In this document: piece by piece, positions 23,239 through 33,219 of the stretch | How the letters are laid out: each line of letters opens with the position of its first letter | Position numbering within the stretch: the stretch's first letter is position 1 | DNA from: Lathyrus oleraceus | Lineage: Eukaryota > Streptophyta > Magnoliopsida > Fabales > Fabaceae | Direction: 5' to 3' | Assembly: GCF_024323335.1 (NCBI RefSeq) | Contig: NC_066581.1 | Location: 456,731,197-456,795,196, forward strand | Length of the DNA: 64,000 nt | Program-made: the position numbers and the translations under genes | The notes under the pieces: generated by a model | What the model saw: only the letters and a program-made list of their open reading frames with translations | Databases searched by the model: none | What the model was told of the DNA's origin: nothing

Positions 23239-24990
23239 ATGCCACACACTCGCTCACAAGGCGAACCGTATTACTTACGAATCAACGATGTTGAACGATA
23301 TCTCCGAGTCTTACGATGAATTCGGGAGTATCGTACTGCAAACAATCTTCCTCCAATCGAAATTGTTGATCTTAAAAATCTTCTTCCTTCGCCGATACCC
23401 GAGATGGCAGAACCAGCTCATGCTCTTCGAGATTACGCCGCTCCATCACAAGATGAGCCGCATTCGAATATTGCTCCACCCGCAATCGAAGCAAACAACT
23501 TCGAACTTAAACCTTCGCTATTACAATCAGTACAACAGAATCAATTCTCTGGAAATCCTACCGAGGATCCAAACCTTCATTTATCCGTATTTGTTCAATA
23601 CGCTGATACTGTTAAAGCTAATGGTGTCACTTCAGAGGCAATTCGACTTCGTCTTTTTCCTTTCTCGTTAAGAGATAAAGCTAGAAGATGGCTTCAGTCT
23701 CTTCCTTCCAACTCAGTCACCACATGGAATGAGTTGAAGAAAGTCTTTCTTGCCCGATATTTTCCTCCAAGCAAAACAGCTATGTTAAGAGCTCAGATAA
23801 ATGGATTTAAACAGAAAGACAACGAGTCTCTTTTCGAAGCATGGGAAAGATACAAAGACATGATGAGACTTTGTCCACACCATGGTTTAGAGGACTGGTT
23901 AGTAATTCACACCTTCTATAATGGTCTCTTATACAACACAAGATTAACAATAGACGCCGCCGCAGGTGGTGCGCTTATGGATAAACCTTACGCTGACGCT
24001 TATCAACTTATCGAAAGCATGGCCCAAAACCATTATCAGTGGGGAAGCGACCGAACAATGGTAGAAAAACCTCAAACGAAAAGTGGCATGTACGAGATAA
24101 GTAGCCTTGATCATGTTAATGCGAAAGTGGATGCTCTTGCCCAGAAAATTGAAAGTTTAAATGTATCACCTCCAGCCACCGTGGTTGCCGTGACTCAAAA
24201 TTGCGAAGTCTGTTGAATCCAAGGTCACACTCCTACAGATTGTCAACTCCTAACAGGAATCCAAGCAGAGCAGGTGAACTATGCACAAGGAAATCCTTAC
24301 TCGCATACCTATAAATCAAACTGGAAGAACCATCCTAATTTTTCATATAAGAGCAACAATGCCTTATACGCACCAGGTCAAGCTCCAAATCAAGCCCCAG
24401 CTATACCACCTGGATATCAAAAGCCGACCCCATCTACACCTAACAATAACGTTCCTAGGAAATCCAACTTGGAAATCATGATGGAGAACTTCATAGCTTC
24501 TCAACAGCAAACAAATAAAGATTTCTTAAACCAGAATGTACACACTAACGAACAGATTAAACAACTAGCAAGTAAAGTAGATTCCCTGGCTACCCATAAC
24601 AAAATGCTGGAAACACAAATCTCACAAGTAGCTCAACAACAAGCGCCTACTGCTGCCCCAACTGGTACATTTCCTGGACAACCCCAACCTAACCCGAAAA
24701 GCCACGCTCATGCAATTATATTAAGAAGTGGAAGAGAGGTAGAAGGACCATCTGATCCAAGAATTAAAAACCAAAACTCTAAAAAGCCAACTGAGGAAGA
24801 AAGTAAACCTAAGGAAAAGGAAGAGAGTAATAAGGAAACCGTAGAGAAGAAAGAACCTTATGTACCTCCACCGCCTTACAAACCACTTATCCCTTATCCT
24901 CAGAGGCTAATTAAAACCAAAGACGCGGGCCAATTTAAAAAATTTGTTGACCTACTGAAACAATTAAACATCACCATTCCTTTCACATAA
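23239..24990 (+). pseudogene. gag: Athila gag
   Basis: The frame starts best at ATG 23239 because the start-proximal peptide (MPHTRSQ) is typical of Athila gag. An in-frame TGA occurs at 23317 and again at 24214, the latter inside the zinc knuckle just after its first two cysteines. The frame then stays open to a TAA at 24988, where it would otherwise run on into protease. The central retrotransposon-gag domain (W-x-E-L-x3-F-x2-R-Y-F-P) lies at about 23720-23770. A Gln/Pro-rich linker and a Lys/Glu-rich stretch follow. No frameshift separates it from pol. Confidence 0.88.
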
Positions 24991-25518
24991 GCTATTACAC
25001 AGATGCCCTCATATGCTAAGTTCTTAAAAGAAATTCTTTCTAGTAAAAGGAAACTTGAAGATAGCGAAACCGTTACACTCACTGCTGAATGTAGCGCTAT
25101 AATCCAGAATATGCCTCCAAAACTTAAAGATCCTGGTAGTTTCTCTATACCCTGTCACATAGGAAAATTTGTCATAGACAAAGCTTTATGCGATTTAGGA
25201 GCCGGTATCAGTGTTTTGCCCTTGTCCATATGCAAGAGACTTGAAATGGGAGAATTAAGACCAACTAAAATGTCTGTGCAACTAGCAGATCGTTCCGTTA
25301 GATATCCCGTAGGAATTCTTGAAAACGTTCCCGTGCGCATAGGTCAATTCTACATCCCAACCGATTTTATAATTATGGACATAAGAGAAGATGAAGTTAC
25401 CCCCATTATATTGGGAAGACCATTCTTAGCAACCGCCGGTGCTATCATAGACGTAAAATGAGGACGACTCACTTTCGAAGTAGGAGAAGAGAAAATTGAA
25501 TTCATTCTTTCCAAATTT
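24991..25518 (+). pseudogene. Athila protease
   Basis: It continues the gag frame. The aspartic-protease active site reads C-D-L-G-A-G (near 25190-25207), the DLGA form usual in Athila rather than DTG, and the second conserved element I-I-L-G-R-P-F is at about 25408-25430. A TGA at 25459 interrupts the frame before RT. It would process the gag-pol polyprotein. Confidence 0.85.
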
Positions 25519-28500
25519 TTGAAACCACCTGCAATAGAAGACACATGTTATTTCATGGATATCATCGATGAATGCATAAAAGAAACAAAATTAGAAAATG
25601 ACAAATCGTCTGACTATCATGTAGAAGACAGACTGAACCAATGCTTAGCAGTAACACCGGATCCTACGCAATGCCTTAAGAAACCAACCCTCGACTTGAA
25701 AACACTTCCCAAAAATCTGAGATATGAATTCCTAGACTCAGAACTTGAACGACCAGTGATAGTTAATGCAGACCTAGGAAAACTCGAAACCGAAAAACTC
25801 CTACATATCTTAAGAAAATATCCAACCGCACTAGGATACAACATCACCGATCTTAAAGGGATAAGCCCTTCTATTTGTATGCATCGCATCATTCTAGAAG
25901 AAGATTGTAAAACTTCTAGGGAACATCAGAGGAGACTAAACCCGATCCTGAGTGAGGTAGTGAAGAAGGAAGTAACGAAGTTATTAGAGGCAGGTATCAT
26001 ATATCCTATATCTGATAGCAAATGGGTTAGTCCTGTACACGTAGTACCAAAGAAAGGAGGTATAACAGTTATCGAAAATGAAAAAGGAGAAACTATAACC
26101 AAACGAATCGAATCGGGATGGAGAATGTGCATTGATTATAGAAAGCTAAACAAAGCAACCCGAAAAGATCATTTTCCTTTACCATTCATAGACCAGATGT
26201 TAGAACGATTAGCCAAACATTCTCATTTCTGCTATCTAGACGGTTACTCAGGCTTCTTTCAAATACCAATTCATCCTGATGACCAATAAAAAACAACGTT
26301 CACATGTCCTTTTGGTACCTTCGCTTATCGACGAATGCCGTTTGGCTTGTGCAATACTCCTGCAACCTTCCAAAGGTGCATGATGGTAATATTCGCCGAT
26401 TTTCTCGAAAACATCATGGAAGTCTTTATGGATGACTTTTCCCTATGCGGGCAAAGTTTCGAAGAATGTCTGGAAAACCTAGAAAGAGTTCTAGAGCGAT
26501 GTGTAAAAGTAAACCTAGTACTTAATTGGGAAAAATGTCACTTTATGGTACAAGAAGGAATTGTTTTAGGACACATTATATCAAATAGAGGAATTGAAGT
26601 AGACAAAGCTAAAATAGAAGTAATCGAAAACCTTCAACCTCCGGAAACTGTGAGAGAAGTACGAAGCTTCTTAGGATATGCCGGTTTTTATCGACGATTT
26701 ATTAAAGATTTCTCTAAAATAACTAAGCCTCTAACCGGATTATTAATGAAAGATGCTGAATTCATCTTCGACAATAAATGTTTAGAAGCATTTCAAACGC
26801 TTAAACAAGCAATAATCTCCGCACCCATAATGCAGACTCCGGATTGGAATGAACCATTCCAAATAATGTGCGACGCAAGTGACTACGTCGTAGGCGCTGT
26901 TTTAGGGCAACGAAAGGATAAAAAACTTCATGTCATATATTATGCAAGTAGAACTCTAGATGAAGCGCAAATGAATTACGCCACGACCGAGAAAGAACTT
27001 CTAGCAGTAGTATTTGCACTAGATAAATTTCGTTCTTACTTCGTCGGAGCTAAAATAATCGTTTACACTAACCACGCTGCCATTAAGTACCTCCTAACAA
27101 AAAAGGACGCTAAACCTAGACTCCTAAGGTGGATCTTGTTGTTACAAGAATTTGATTTGGAAATCAAAGATAAAAAAGGAACTGAAAACGTAGTGGCAGA
27201 TCACCTTTCTAGATTAGAAAATCTGGAACCGGAAAGAACATCGATCAACGATGACTTCTCGTACGATAAACTTATAGCTAATTTGGAAGAAAATAGAGTT
27301 GATGAACAAGTAGAGACCACCTTGGCTGTATGCGTTACACCATGGTACGCCGACTTTGTCAATTATTTAGCCGCCGGAATGGTTCCACTTGATTTATCCT
27401 ACCAACAAAAGAAACGATTCTTCCATGACATAAAGCATTATTATTGGGACGACCCTTTACTTTTCAAAAGAGGCCCCAATGGTATTTTCCGTCGGTGTAT
27501 ACCTGAAGAAGAGATAGAAAGTATAATCCAACATTGTCATTCCGCTCCTTATGGTGGACACGCAAGTACATCCAAGACCTGTTCTAAAATCCTACAAGCC
27601 GGTCTTTATTGGCCAAACATATGGAAGGATGTGCATGCTGCTGTCAAGAAATGTGATAGATGCCAACGCATAGGAAACATATCTAGACGTGACGAAATGC
27701 CACAAAAAGGCATTTTGGAAGTAGAGATTTTCGACGTGTGGGGAATAGATTTCATGGGAGCTTTTCCACCTTCTTTCGGTAACAAGTACATACTCGTAGC
27801 GGTTGACTACGTATCAAAATGGATTGAAGCTATAGCTTCTCCAACAAACGACACACGAGTAGTAACTAGACTCTTTAAGAATATAATCTTTCCAAGATTT
27901 GGTGTCCCAAGAATAGTAGTCAGTGATGGTGGATCGCATTTCATATCTAAGATACTCGAAAAACTATTGTTTAAGTATGGTGTAAAACATCGAGTAGCGA
28001 CACCTTACCATCCTCAAACCAGTGGACAAGTGGAAGTGTCTAACAAAGAAATTAAGCAGATATTGGAAAAAACAGTCGTCGCGTCAAGAAAAGACTGGTC
28101 ATCAAAATTACCCGAAGCTTTATGGGCATATCGAACTGCTTACAAAACTCCCATAGGAACAACCCCATTTAAGCTTATTTATGGTAAATCCTGCCACCTC
28201 CCAGTAGAGCTAGAACATAAGGCCTATTGGGCTATTAAAATTTTAAATTTAAACTATAAGGCCGCCGGTGAAAAGCGAATCCTTGATATAAACGAATTAG
28301 AGGAACTTAGACGAGACGCTTACGAAAATGCCAGAATCTACAAGGAAAGAACGAAAAAATGGCATGATAAGCGCATATCAAGGAAAACTTTCAAACAAGG
28401 CAACATAGTCCTATTGTTTAACTCTAGACTTAAGTTATTCCCAGGAAAACTACGCTCTAGATGGTCAGGCCCTTTCCAAGTTACTAATGTTTTCCCTAGT

Positions 28501-28641
28501 GGAGCTGTGGAAATTAAAGGCAAATCTATGGAAGCATTTATCGTAAACGGGCAGCGTCTGAAACATTATCACTATGATGAAAACAATGAAGACTCGCAAG
28601 TCCTGAAATTAGACGTATTGTCTCCTAAATCTATAGATTAA
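25519..28641 (+). pseudogene. pol: Athila reverse transcriptase, RNase H and integrase
   Basis: It stays in frame with gag and protease throughout and is broken once, by a TAA at 26287 within RT. From 26335 it is open for 768 codons. The RT catalytic motif is F-M-D-D at 26425-26436. RNase H shows C-D-A-S and the E-K-E-L motif, but the third catalytic position reads T-N-H (Asn codon 27070-27072) where the family has T-D-H. The integrase has an HHCC finger (near 27530-27670) and D, D, E residues in G-I-D-F, V-S-D-G-G and G-Q-V-E-V contexts. The RNase H change suggests impaired function beyond the stops. Confidence 0.9.
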
Positions 28642-28864
28642 CATTTACTAGTTTTATGTCGAGCTTACGACATTAAACAAAGCGCTTCGTGGGAGACAAC
28701 CCACAAATTTTTACTATCTTTTCTTTGATTATTCTTTTGATTTTATTTAGTATTCATTCTTCATTTATTTTATTTTATAAAACTTTTCTTCTTTTCTTCT
28801 TTCGGCATCTGGCCAAATCCTGACTAAATTCTTGTTTTTCTTTTCTTTAGTTAACACTAACCTG

Positions 28865-30144
28865 ATGGGACAAATTGATCGTATGGGTATCAAATTCAGA
28901 GGGAAAGCTCAGAAACAAAAGTTTGAAGAACTAGCAGAAAGAGAGATGATACCTAGTTTCTATGCTGATGATTGGGAAATGACTGCCCTTGGACTAAGAG
29001 AGAGTGTCATGTATCTGCTAAGTCAAATAGGATGGGAAACCACTCCTATTCGAAGACAATTTGTCACTTACCGGAGGCTAACTCTAGAGTTCCTTAGCTC
29101 CCTGATCTATCTACCCAGCCATGGAAAAGGAATAAGCAGAGGTTTCATTCAGTTCAGGATGTTCAATATGGAGTATCAATTTAACATTCAAGACTTCACT
29201 AACCTTTTAGGGTTTCCTACCTCTTTTGATACATTTACCATGAGCCAAGAAGACCTTTTTGAATATAGAGAACTTGAACATTTTTGGGGAAGTTTAACGG
29301 GAAATGACGACCCTGAGGAGCATGAGTTTCTTTCTGGAAACATACATAACCCAACCTTTCGTTATTTCCATAAAATCCTAGCACACACTCTTTTTGGGAA
29401 GAAATCAAACATTACCACAGTTTCACGTGATGAACTCTTCATCATATTTTGTGCTTCCCAGAACCGTCCAGTGAATGGTGCCACTTATATGTTGGCGAAT
29501 TTTGACCGCCTTATTCAAGATGACCGAGCACCAATTCAAATAGGCGGATTGATAACCATGATTGGTAATGCTATCGGATTACGCCAACCCATGCTTGACT
29601 TGAGCCCTTTTTGTGGCATTGCGCCTATGAGTATACCCTTCCTTTTCAACACTTTGTTTATCAGAAATCTGGGACCTGAAGAGTTTGAGCTAATAATTAA
29701 CAACCAAGTTCTTTGCCAATTCACCTTGCCTAGCCCGAGGACTAGTGTTCATAACCGAAATAATTGGCTCTACAATCTGAATGGAATACCTTCTCCTGTT
29801 AGATCTACTGAATCCATCCAAGACTATGAGATTTGTGACGACCAGATTCTTATGCTGAATCTGACCCTCAGACACCATCTGGTTATTATGATATTGACTC
29901 TCCACCTCATCCTATCCCGACTGAAGAGTCGGCAATACCTGATCTTAGACATCATATGCCCGGAACTGATTATAACACCACCATTCAAGCCTTGATGTCA
30001 GAACAAGAAGCCATCAGAAAAGAGCTAACTAATATAGGACATGAATTTCTGGGATACATGAGCAGTATGACAAATCAATTCCACGAGTTGCTAAACCGTG
30101 TTAACTCATTTGCTCCTCCGGCCAAAGATCCTACAAGTGGCTAG
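28865..30144 (+). pseudogene. Athila ORF-1 (env-like) gene, copy A, one frameshift
   Basis: About 425 codons from ATG 28865. It resembles the ATHILA ORF-1 family found between pol and the 3' LTR in this lineage. The region up to about 29840 is in one frame and shows the family pattern L-T-L-E-F-L-S-S, then F-R-M-F-N-M-E-Y (residue 97 onward), then I-H-N-P-T-F-R-Y-F and an E-L-F-I-I-F-C motif. Around 29840-29880 the sensible frame changes and runs to the TAG ending at 30144 through a short helical, coiled-coil-like C terminus. The role of this protein (envelope, particle or RNA-related) is not established. Its closest relative in the window is copy B. Confidence 0.8.
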
Positions 30145-30543
30145 GAGTTTTTAGTTAATTAGTTTTAGTTTTAGGGAATCTATAGTTTCATTTAACATTA
30201 TTTTAATCTTAGTATTTGTTTTTTTTCTCGCATGTTTGCCTTTATCTTCCAATGTTACATTATGGTTATTTTATGAAGCTATTGCATTATTGGTTTATTT
30301 TATTTTATTTTTTTCTATGCAATATCTACAATTATCAATAATGATATTTACTGTATGCGGCCTACATAGCCTATTAGAGAAAAATATATTTACACTATGG
30401 TGTAATAGAGTAGCATGCATGGTATTTCTAAAATATATCAATAGCAAAATAAAATAAACATAATCAAAACAAAATAAAAACAATAAAATAATAAAAACAT
30501 ATTATGAAGCACCCACGTAAGTGACCGTTGCAAGCTAACTGGT
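30145..30543 (+). other. Spacer after env-like copy A
   Basis: AT-rich, with no coding frame worth reporting. It leads into the TGACG dyad region and separates the two env-like genes. Confidence 0.6.
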
Positions 30544-30790
30544 GTGACGAGCGTCACACAAGCCATCACGGTCGTCACGCAAGTGCATGTGACGCCCGTA
30601 ACACCTTCCGTCACGAGCGTGACAGCTTCAGAATAGGTGGACGTTAGTGACCGTTGGGGACACGACCGTTACACCCCATTTTTTATTTTCCCCATTCATT
30701 CACCTTTACTCCATCCCAATCACATTCATCCACATTTATTTTCTTTTCACCCACTCACCTTCCAACTTCCAAAAACTTTCCCTATAAATA
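30544..30790 (+). promoter_or_regulatory. Putative internal promoter before env-like copy B
   Basis: Dyads of the same type as in the LTR occur at 30544 (GTGACGAGCGTCAC, identical to the LTR dyad at 11764), about 30565 (degenerate), 30589 and 30610, with spacings of 21, 24 and 21 bp. A TATA box (CTATAAATA, 30782-30790) follows roughly 160 bp after the last dyad and about 100 bp before the ATG of copy B. The LTR has the same order of dyads, gap and TATA. Sequence outside the motifs is not obviously LTR-derived. Promoter function is inference. Confidence 0.55.
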
Positions 30791-30887
30791 CCTACACTCC
30801 ATTTCTCCCTAAACCACACCATTCCAACAAACCACTCTATACAAATACATTTTCACCCTCTTTCATTCTTTTAACCCACCTGTCGAT

Positions 30888-32186
30888 ATGGCGGAAAACC
30901 AACAATTCGGAAATATCATCTTCCGATCCGAAGATGATAACTATCAACGAGAGAAATTCGATCGGTTTCAACAACGAGGTGTCATCTCTACCAGGTATCC
31001 CGATTTAAATTGTTTACAAGAATTAGGATTACTTCAAGGTATACAATGGATGCTTAGGCTTGCTGATTTAACCTTTCTTTGCACACACAATCAACCTACC
31101 TACCCATCACTCACCTTAGAATTTTTAAGTTCTTATTCTTACAACACTCCACCCGGTGAAGACGAGTACTTAACCGGTACCGCAACTTTCCGCATGTTCA
31201 ACACCGAGTACTCACTATCCCAGGATCAGTTGAGTGCCATGCTACAGTTCCCTGTAGGAGACCAAGTCCACCCAAGAATCCCTCCGAACTCACATTGGCC
31301 CATAAACGCCTTCGACCTCTTTAGAAAAATATCCGGTGTGGAAACCGATAATTGGGATGCACTACTTGCTTCTCACATACACAACCCAACCATCCGGTAT
31401 TTTATCCGCATTCTGCAAAACACCATTTTTGGTCGACCCAACAACAGCAAAGTCAATGCCAAGGAACTATTCTTCCTTCACTGCGTCTTTGAAATGGATA
31501 CAAAGGTAAACGCCGCTTCTTTCTTATTTCACCATATCCGCACCCTATGTGCTAGAGGCCGCCAACCTTTCGTGATTGGAGGATTAATAACCTCCATAGC
31601 ACTTGGTTTGAATCTAGGGGACCGACTTCAAAATTTACAAGCTCTCCCACCCCTATTTATGGATATAAGCTATTGTCGCTCCAGCCGCTTAATCAAAAAT
31701 AGGGTAGGCGGAAGGTATTATCTTATGGTGAATAACCAAGAAGTCCCAAGCGTTGTTTTAACCAATATTGCCCTCACAAATGTCACCAACCCCGACCGAT
31801 TCATCTACGACCTTAATGCTCCCGAAGCTACCGAGCCTACACAAGCAAACCCGACCCCGAACGAGTTTGAAGAAATGGAGCAAGGTGATCAGGGTCTTGA
31901 ACAACAGTCAGCCCCGCTTAACCCTTCCGATAATGCAACCGGTCCATCCTCCCGACGTCGTCGAAGAAGAAGGCCAGCAACTAATGATGACATAATGGAT
32001 GCTATTGATGCCATGCATGCACAGAATACCGAAGTGATGCAACTGATGCACCAGATGCAACATCAACAGGAAGCAAGGAATGCAATAACCGACCAGCGGT
32101 TCACCGATTTGCTCAGCAGGTTTGATGACTTAGAGGTTCGTCAACGATCACCGGGGCCGGGAACAAGAGGACGTCGGCAAAATTAA
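30888..32186 (+). CDS. Athila ORF-1 (env-like) gene, copy B, uninterrupted
   Basis: 432 codons without a stop or frameshift, in contrast to everything else in this Athila. The ORF-1 family pattern of copy A recurs in order: L-T-L-E-F-L-S-S, F-R-M-F-N-T-E-Y (residue 101 onward), I-H-N-P-T-I-R-Y-F and K-E-L-F-F-L. A Glu/Pro linker, an R-R-R-R-R-R-basic patch (possible nuclear or RNA-binding signal) and a Met/Gln-rich coiled coil form the C terminus. Copies A and B are clearly diverged paralogues rather than a recent duplication. No signal peptide or membrane span is apparent, so a true envelope role looks unlikely from sequence alone. Confidence 0.82.
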   Translation: MAENQQFGNIIFRSEDDNYQREKFDRFQQRGVISTRYPDLNCLQELGLLQGIQWMLRLADLTFLCTHNQPTYPSLTLEFLSSYSYNTPPGEDEYLTGTATFRMFNTEYSLSQDQLSAMLQFPVGDQVHPRIPPNSHWPINAFDLFRKISGVETDNWDALLASHIHNPTIRYFIRILQNTIFGRPNNSKVNAKELFFLHCVFEMDTKVNAASFLFHHIRTLCARGRQPFVIGGLITSIALGLNLGDRLQNLQALPPLFMDISYCRSSRLIKNRVGGRYYLMVNNQEVPSVVLTNIALTNVTNPDRFIYDLNAPEATEPTQANPTPNEFEEMEQGDQGLEQQSAPLNPSDNATGPSSRRRRRRRPATNDDIMDAIDAMHAQNTEVMQLMHQMQHQQEARNAITDQRFTDLLSRFDDLEVRQRSPGPGTRGRRQN

Positions 32187-32256
32187 GCATATTTATCTTT
32201 TTATTTCCTTTCTTTTTGCTTTTCTCTAAAAACATTGGGGACAATGTTTCATTTAA

Positions 32257-32272
32257 GTGTGGGGGGGAAAAA
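32257..32272 (+). other. Internal polypurine tract of Athila
   Basis: GTGTGGGGGGGAAAAA, preceded by an 'ATTTAA' much as the terminal tract is preceded by 'TTTAAGTAT'. It may act as an extra plus-strand priming site or be a relic of a former 3' end. Confidence 0.5.
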
Positions 32273-32825
32273 CTTTGTTTCAGTTATGATTACTCCTCTT
32301 TCAATATTTCTTTTTCAAGTATGTATTTCCCTTTTCATTGTTATTTCCCTTTCATATTAAATGTATTAAAAAAAATTTATAATATATATTTATTTTAAAG
32401 TTAAGTCCCTGGTGTGAAAAAATTTCATTATCTATTCCCCTCAATTTTCTTGAGCCATAACAAAAATTCAACACACTCAATAAGTATAAAGGTTGCCTAT
32501 ATTATCAAACTTGAGTAAAATTAAGACAAAAAAAATTATTACCGCCCCAACGCTCTAAAAACCTCAACATGTTAGATCAGAAAAGTCCCTATTATACCAA
32601 TCCCTTGAACTTTTAGTTTTATAGTAACCCTGAGTAGTTTATACGAGAAGTCGGCACCATCCTAATAGCAAACTATGTGGAGAGCCGATGAATATAAGTG
32701 AATGATTCCCAAGACAATATATTAGAAAAAAATCAGGAAATGCACTAATTAAGTTAGGTGATCCTTACCCGATCATTTAATCCAAAGGTTGAGAATCCTA
32801 CAAAAACATTGTATGAATGATCCAT

Positions 32826-32899
32826 TGTGAGTTGGTTCAGCGGTTTCTGGTGCTGAACTTGGTAGGGCGGACTACGGTCCGATCCCCCGCAATCTGTAA
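32826..32899 (+). other. tRNA-like segment in the Athila 3' region
   Basis: A TTGGTTCAGCGG block (32832-32843) resembles a tRNA A box, and GGTCCGATCCC (32876-32886) resembles a B box with one change from GGTTCGATCCC; they are about 33 nt apart, as in a tRNA gene. 'GGGCGG...CCCCCGC' could pair. From memory, similar segments occur in other legume Athila elements. I do not claim a functional tRNA: there is no convincing acceptor stem or anticodon arm. Confidence 0.45.
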
Positions 32900-33204
32900 T
32901 GGACTAAATGACGAAGTTATCCAACTTATGTACCAGAACTTCAAGCTAAAAAGGGGATCAGAATCACTAACCGGTTACTCCACTATGTGCGCGAAAAGAT
33001 AAAGGGCTTAATGTGATTTCGCTAGAATGAAAACGGGTGAAATAAGAGTAAAGGAACTAGGATAGCTATAATAGCGTGACTCGAACTGGTTTGCATAAGG
33101 TGGGGTTATCTGAGGTTGTGACGGTAGTTGTTGATGTTAAGATTAAGCTCAGGCTATTTCTAAATGAGATGTACTTGCAACCTAGCGCGAATTGATGTGT
33201 GTTT

Positions 33205-33219
33205 AAGTATGGGGGAGTT
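33205..33219 (+). other. Athila polypurine tract
   Basis: GTATGGGGGAGTT-type purine tract abutting the TG of the 3' LTR at 33220. Confidence 0.85.

Larger units (their letters stand above)
32187..33204 (+). other. Athila 3' untranslated region
   Basis: About 1 kb between env-like copy B and the polypurine tract. It contains a second purine tract (32257-32272) near its start and a tRNA-like segment (32826-32899), both listed separately. The remainder has no coding frame. Confidence 0.75.

Noticed and set aside
32826..32899. Functional tRNA gene
   Set aside because: A and B boxes are suggestive, but no acceptor stem or anticodon arm could be folded by eye; kept only as tRNA-like.
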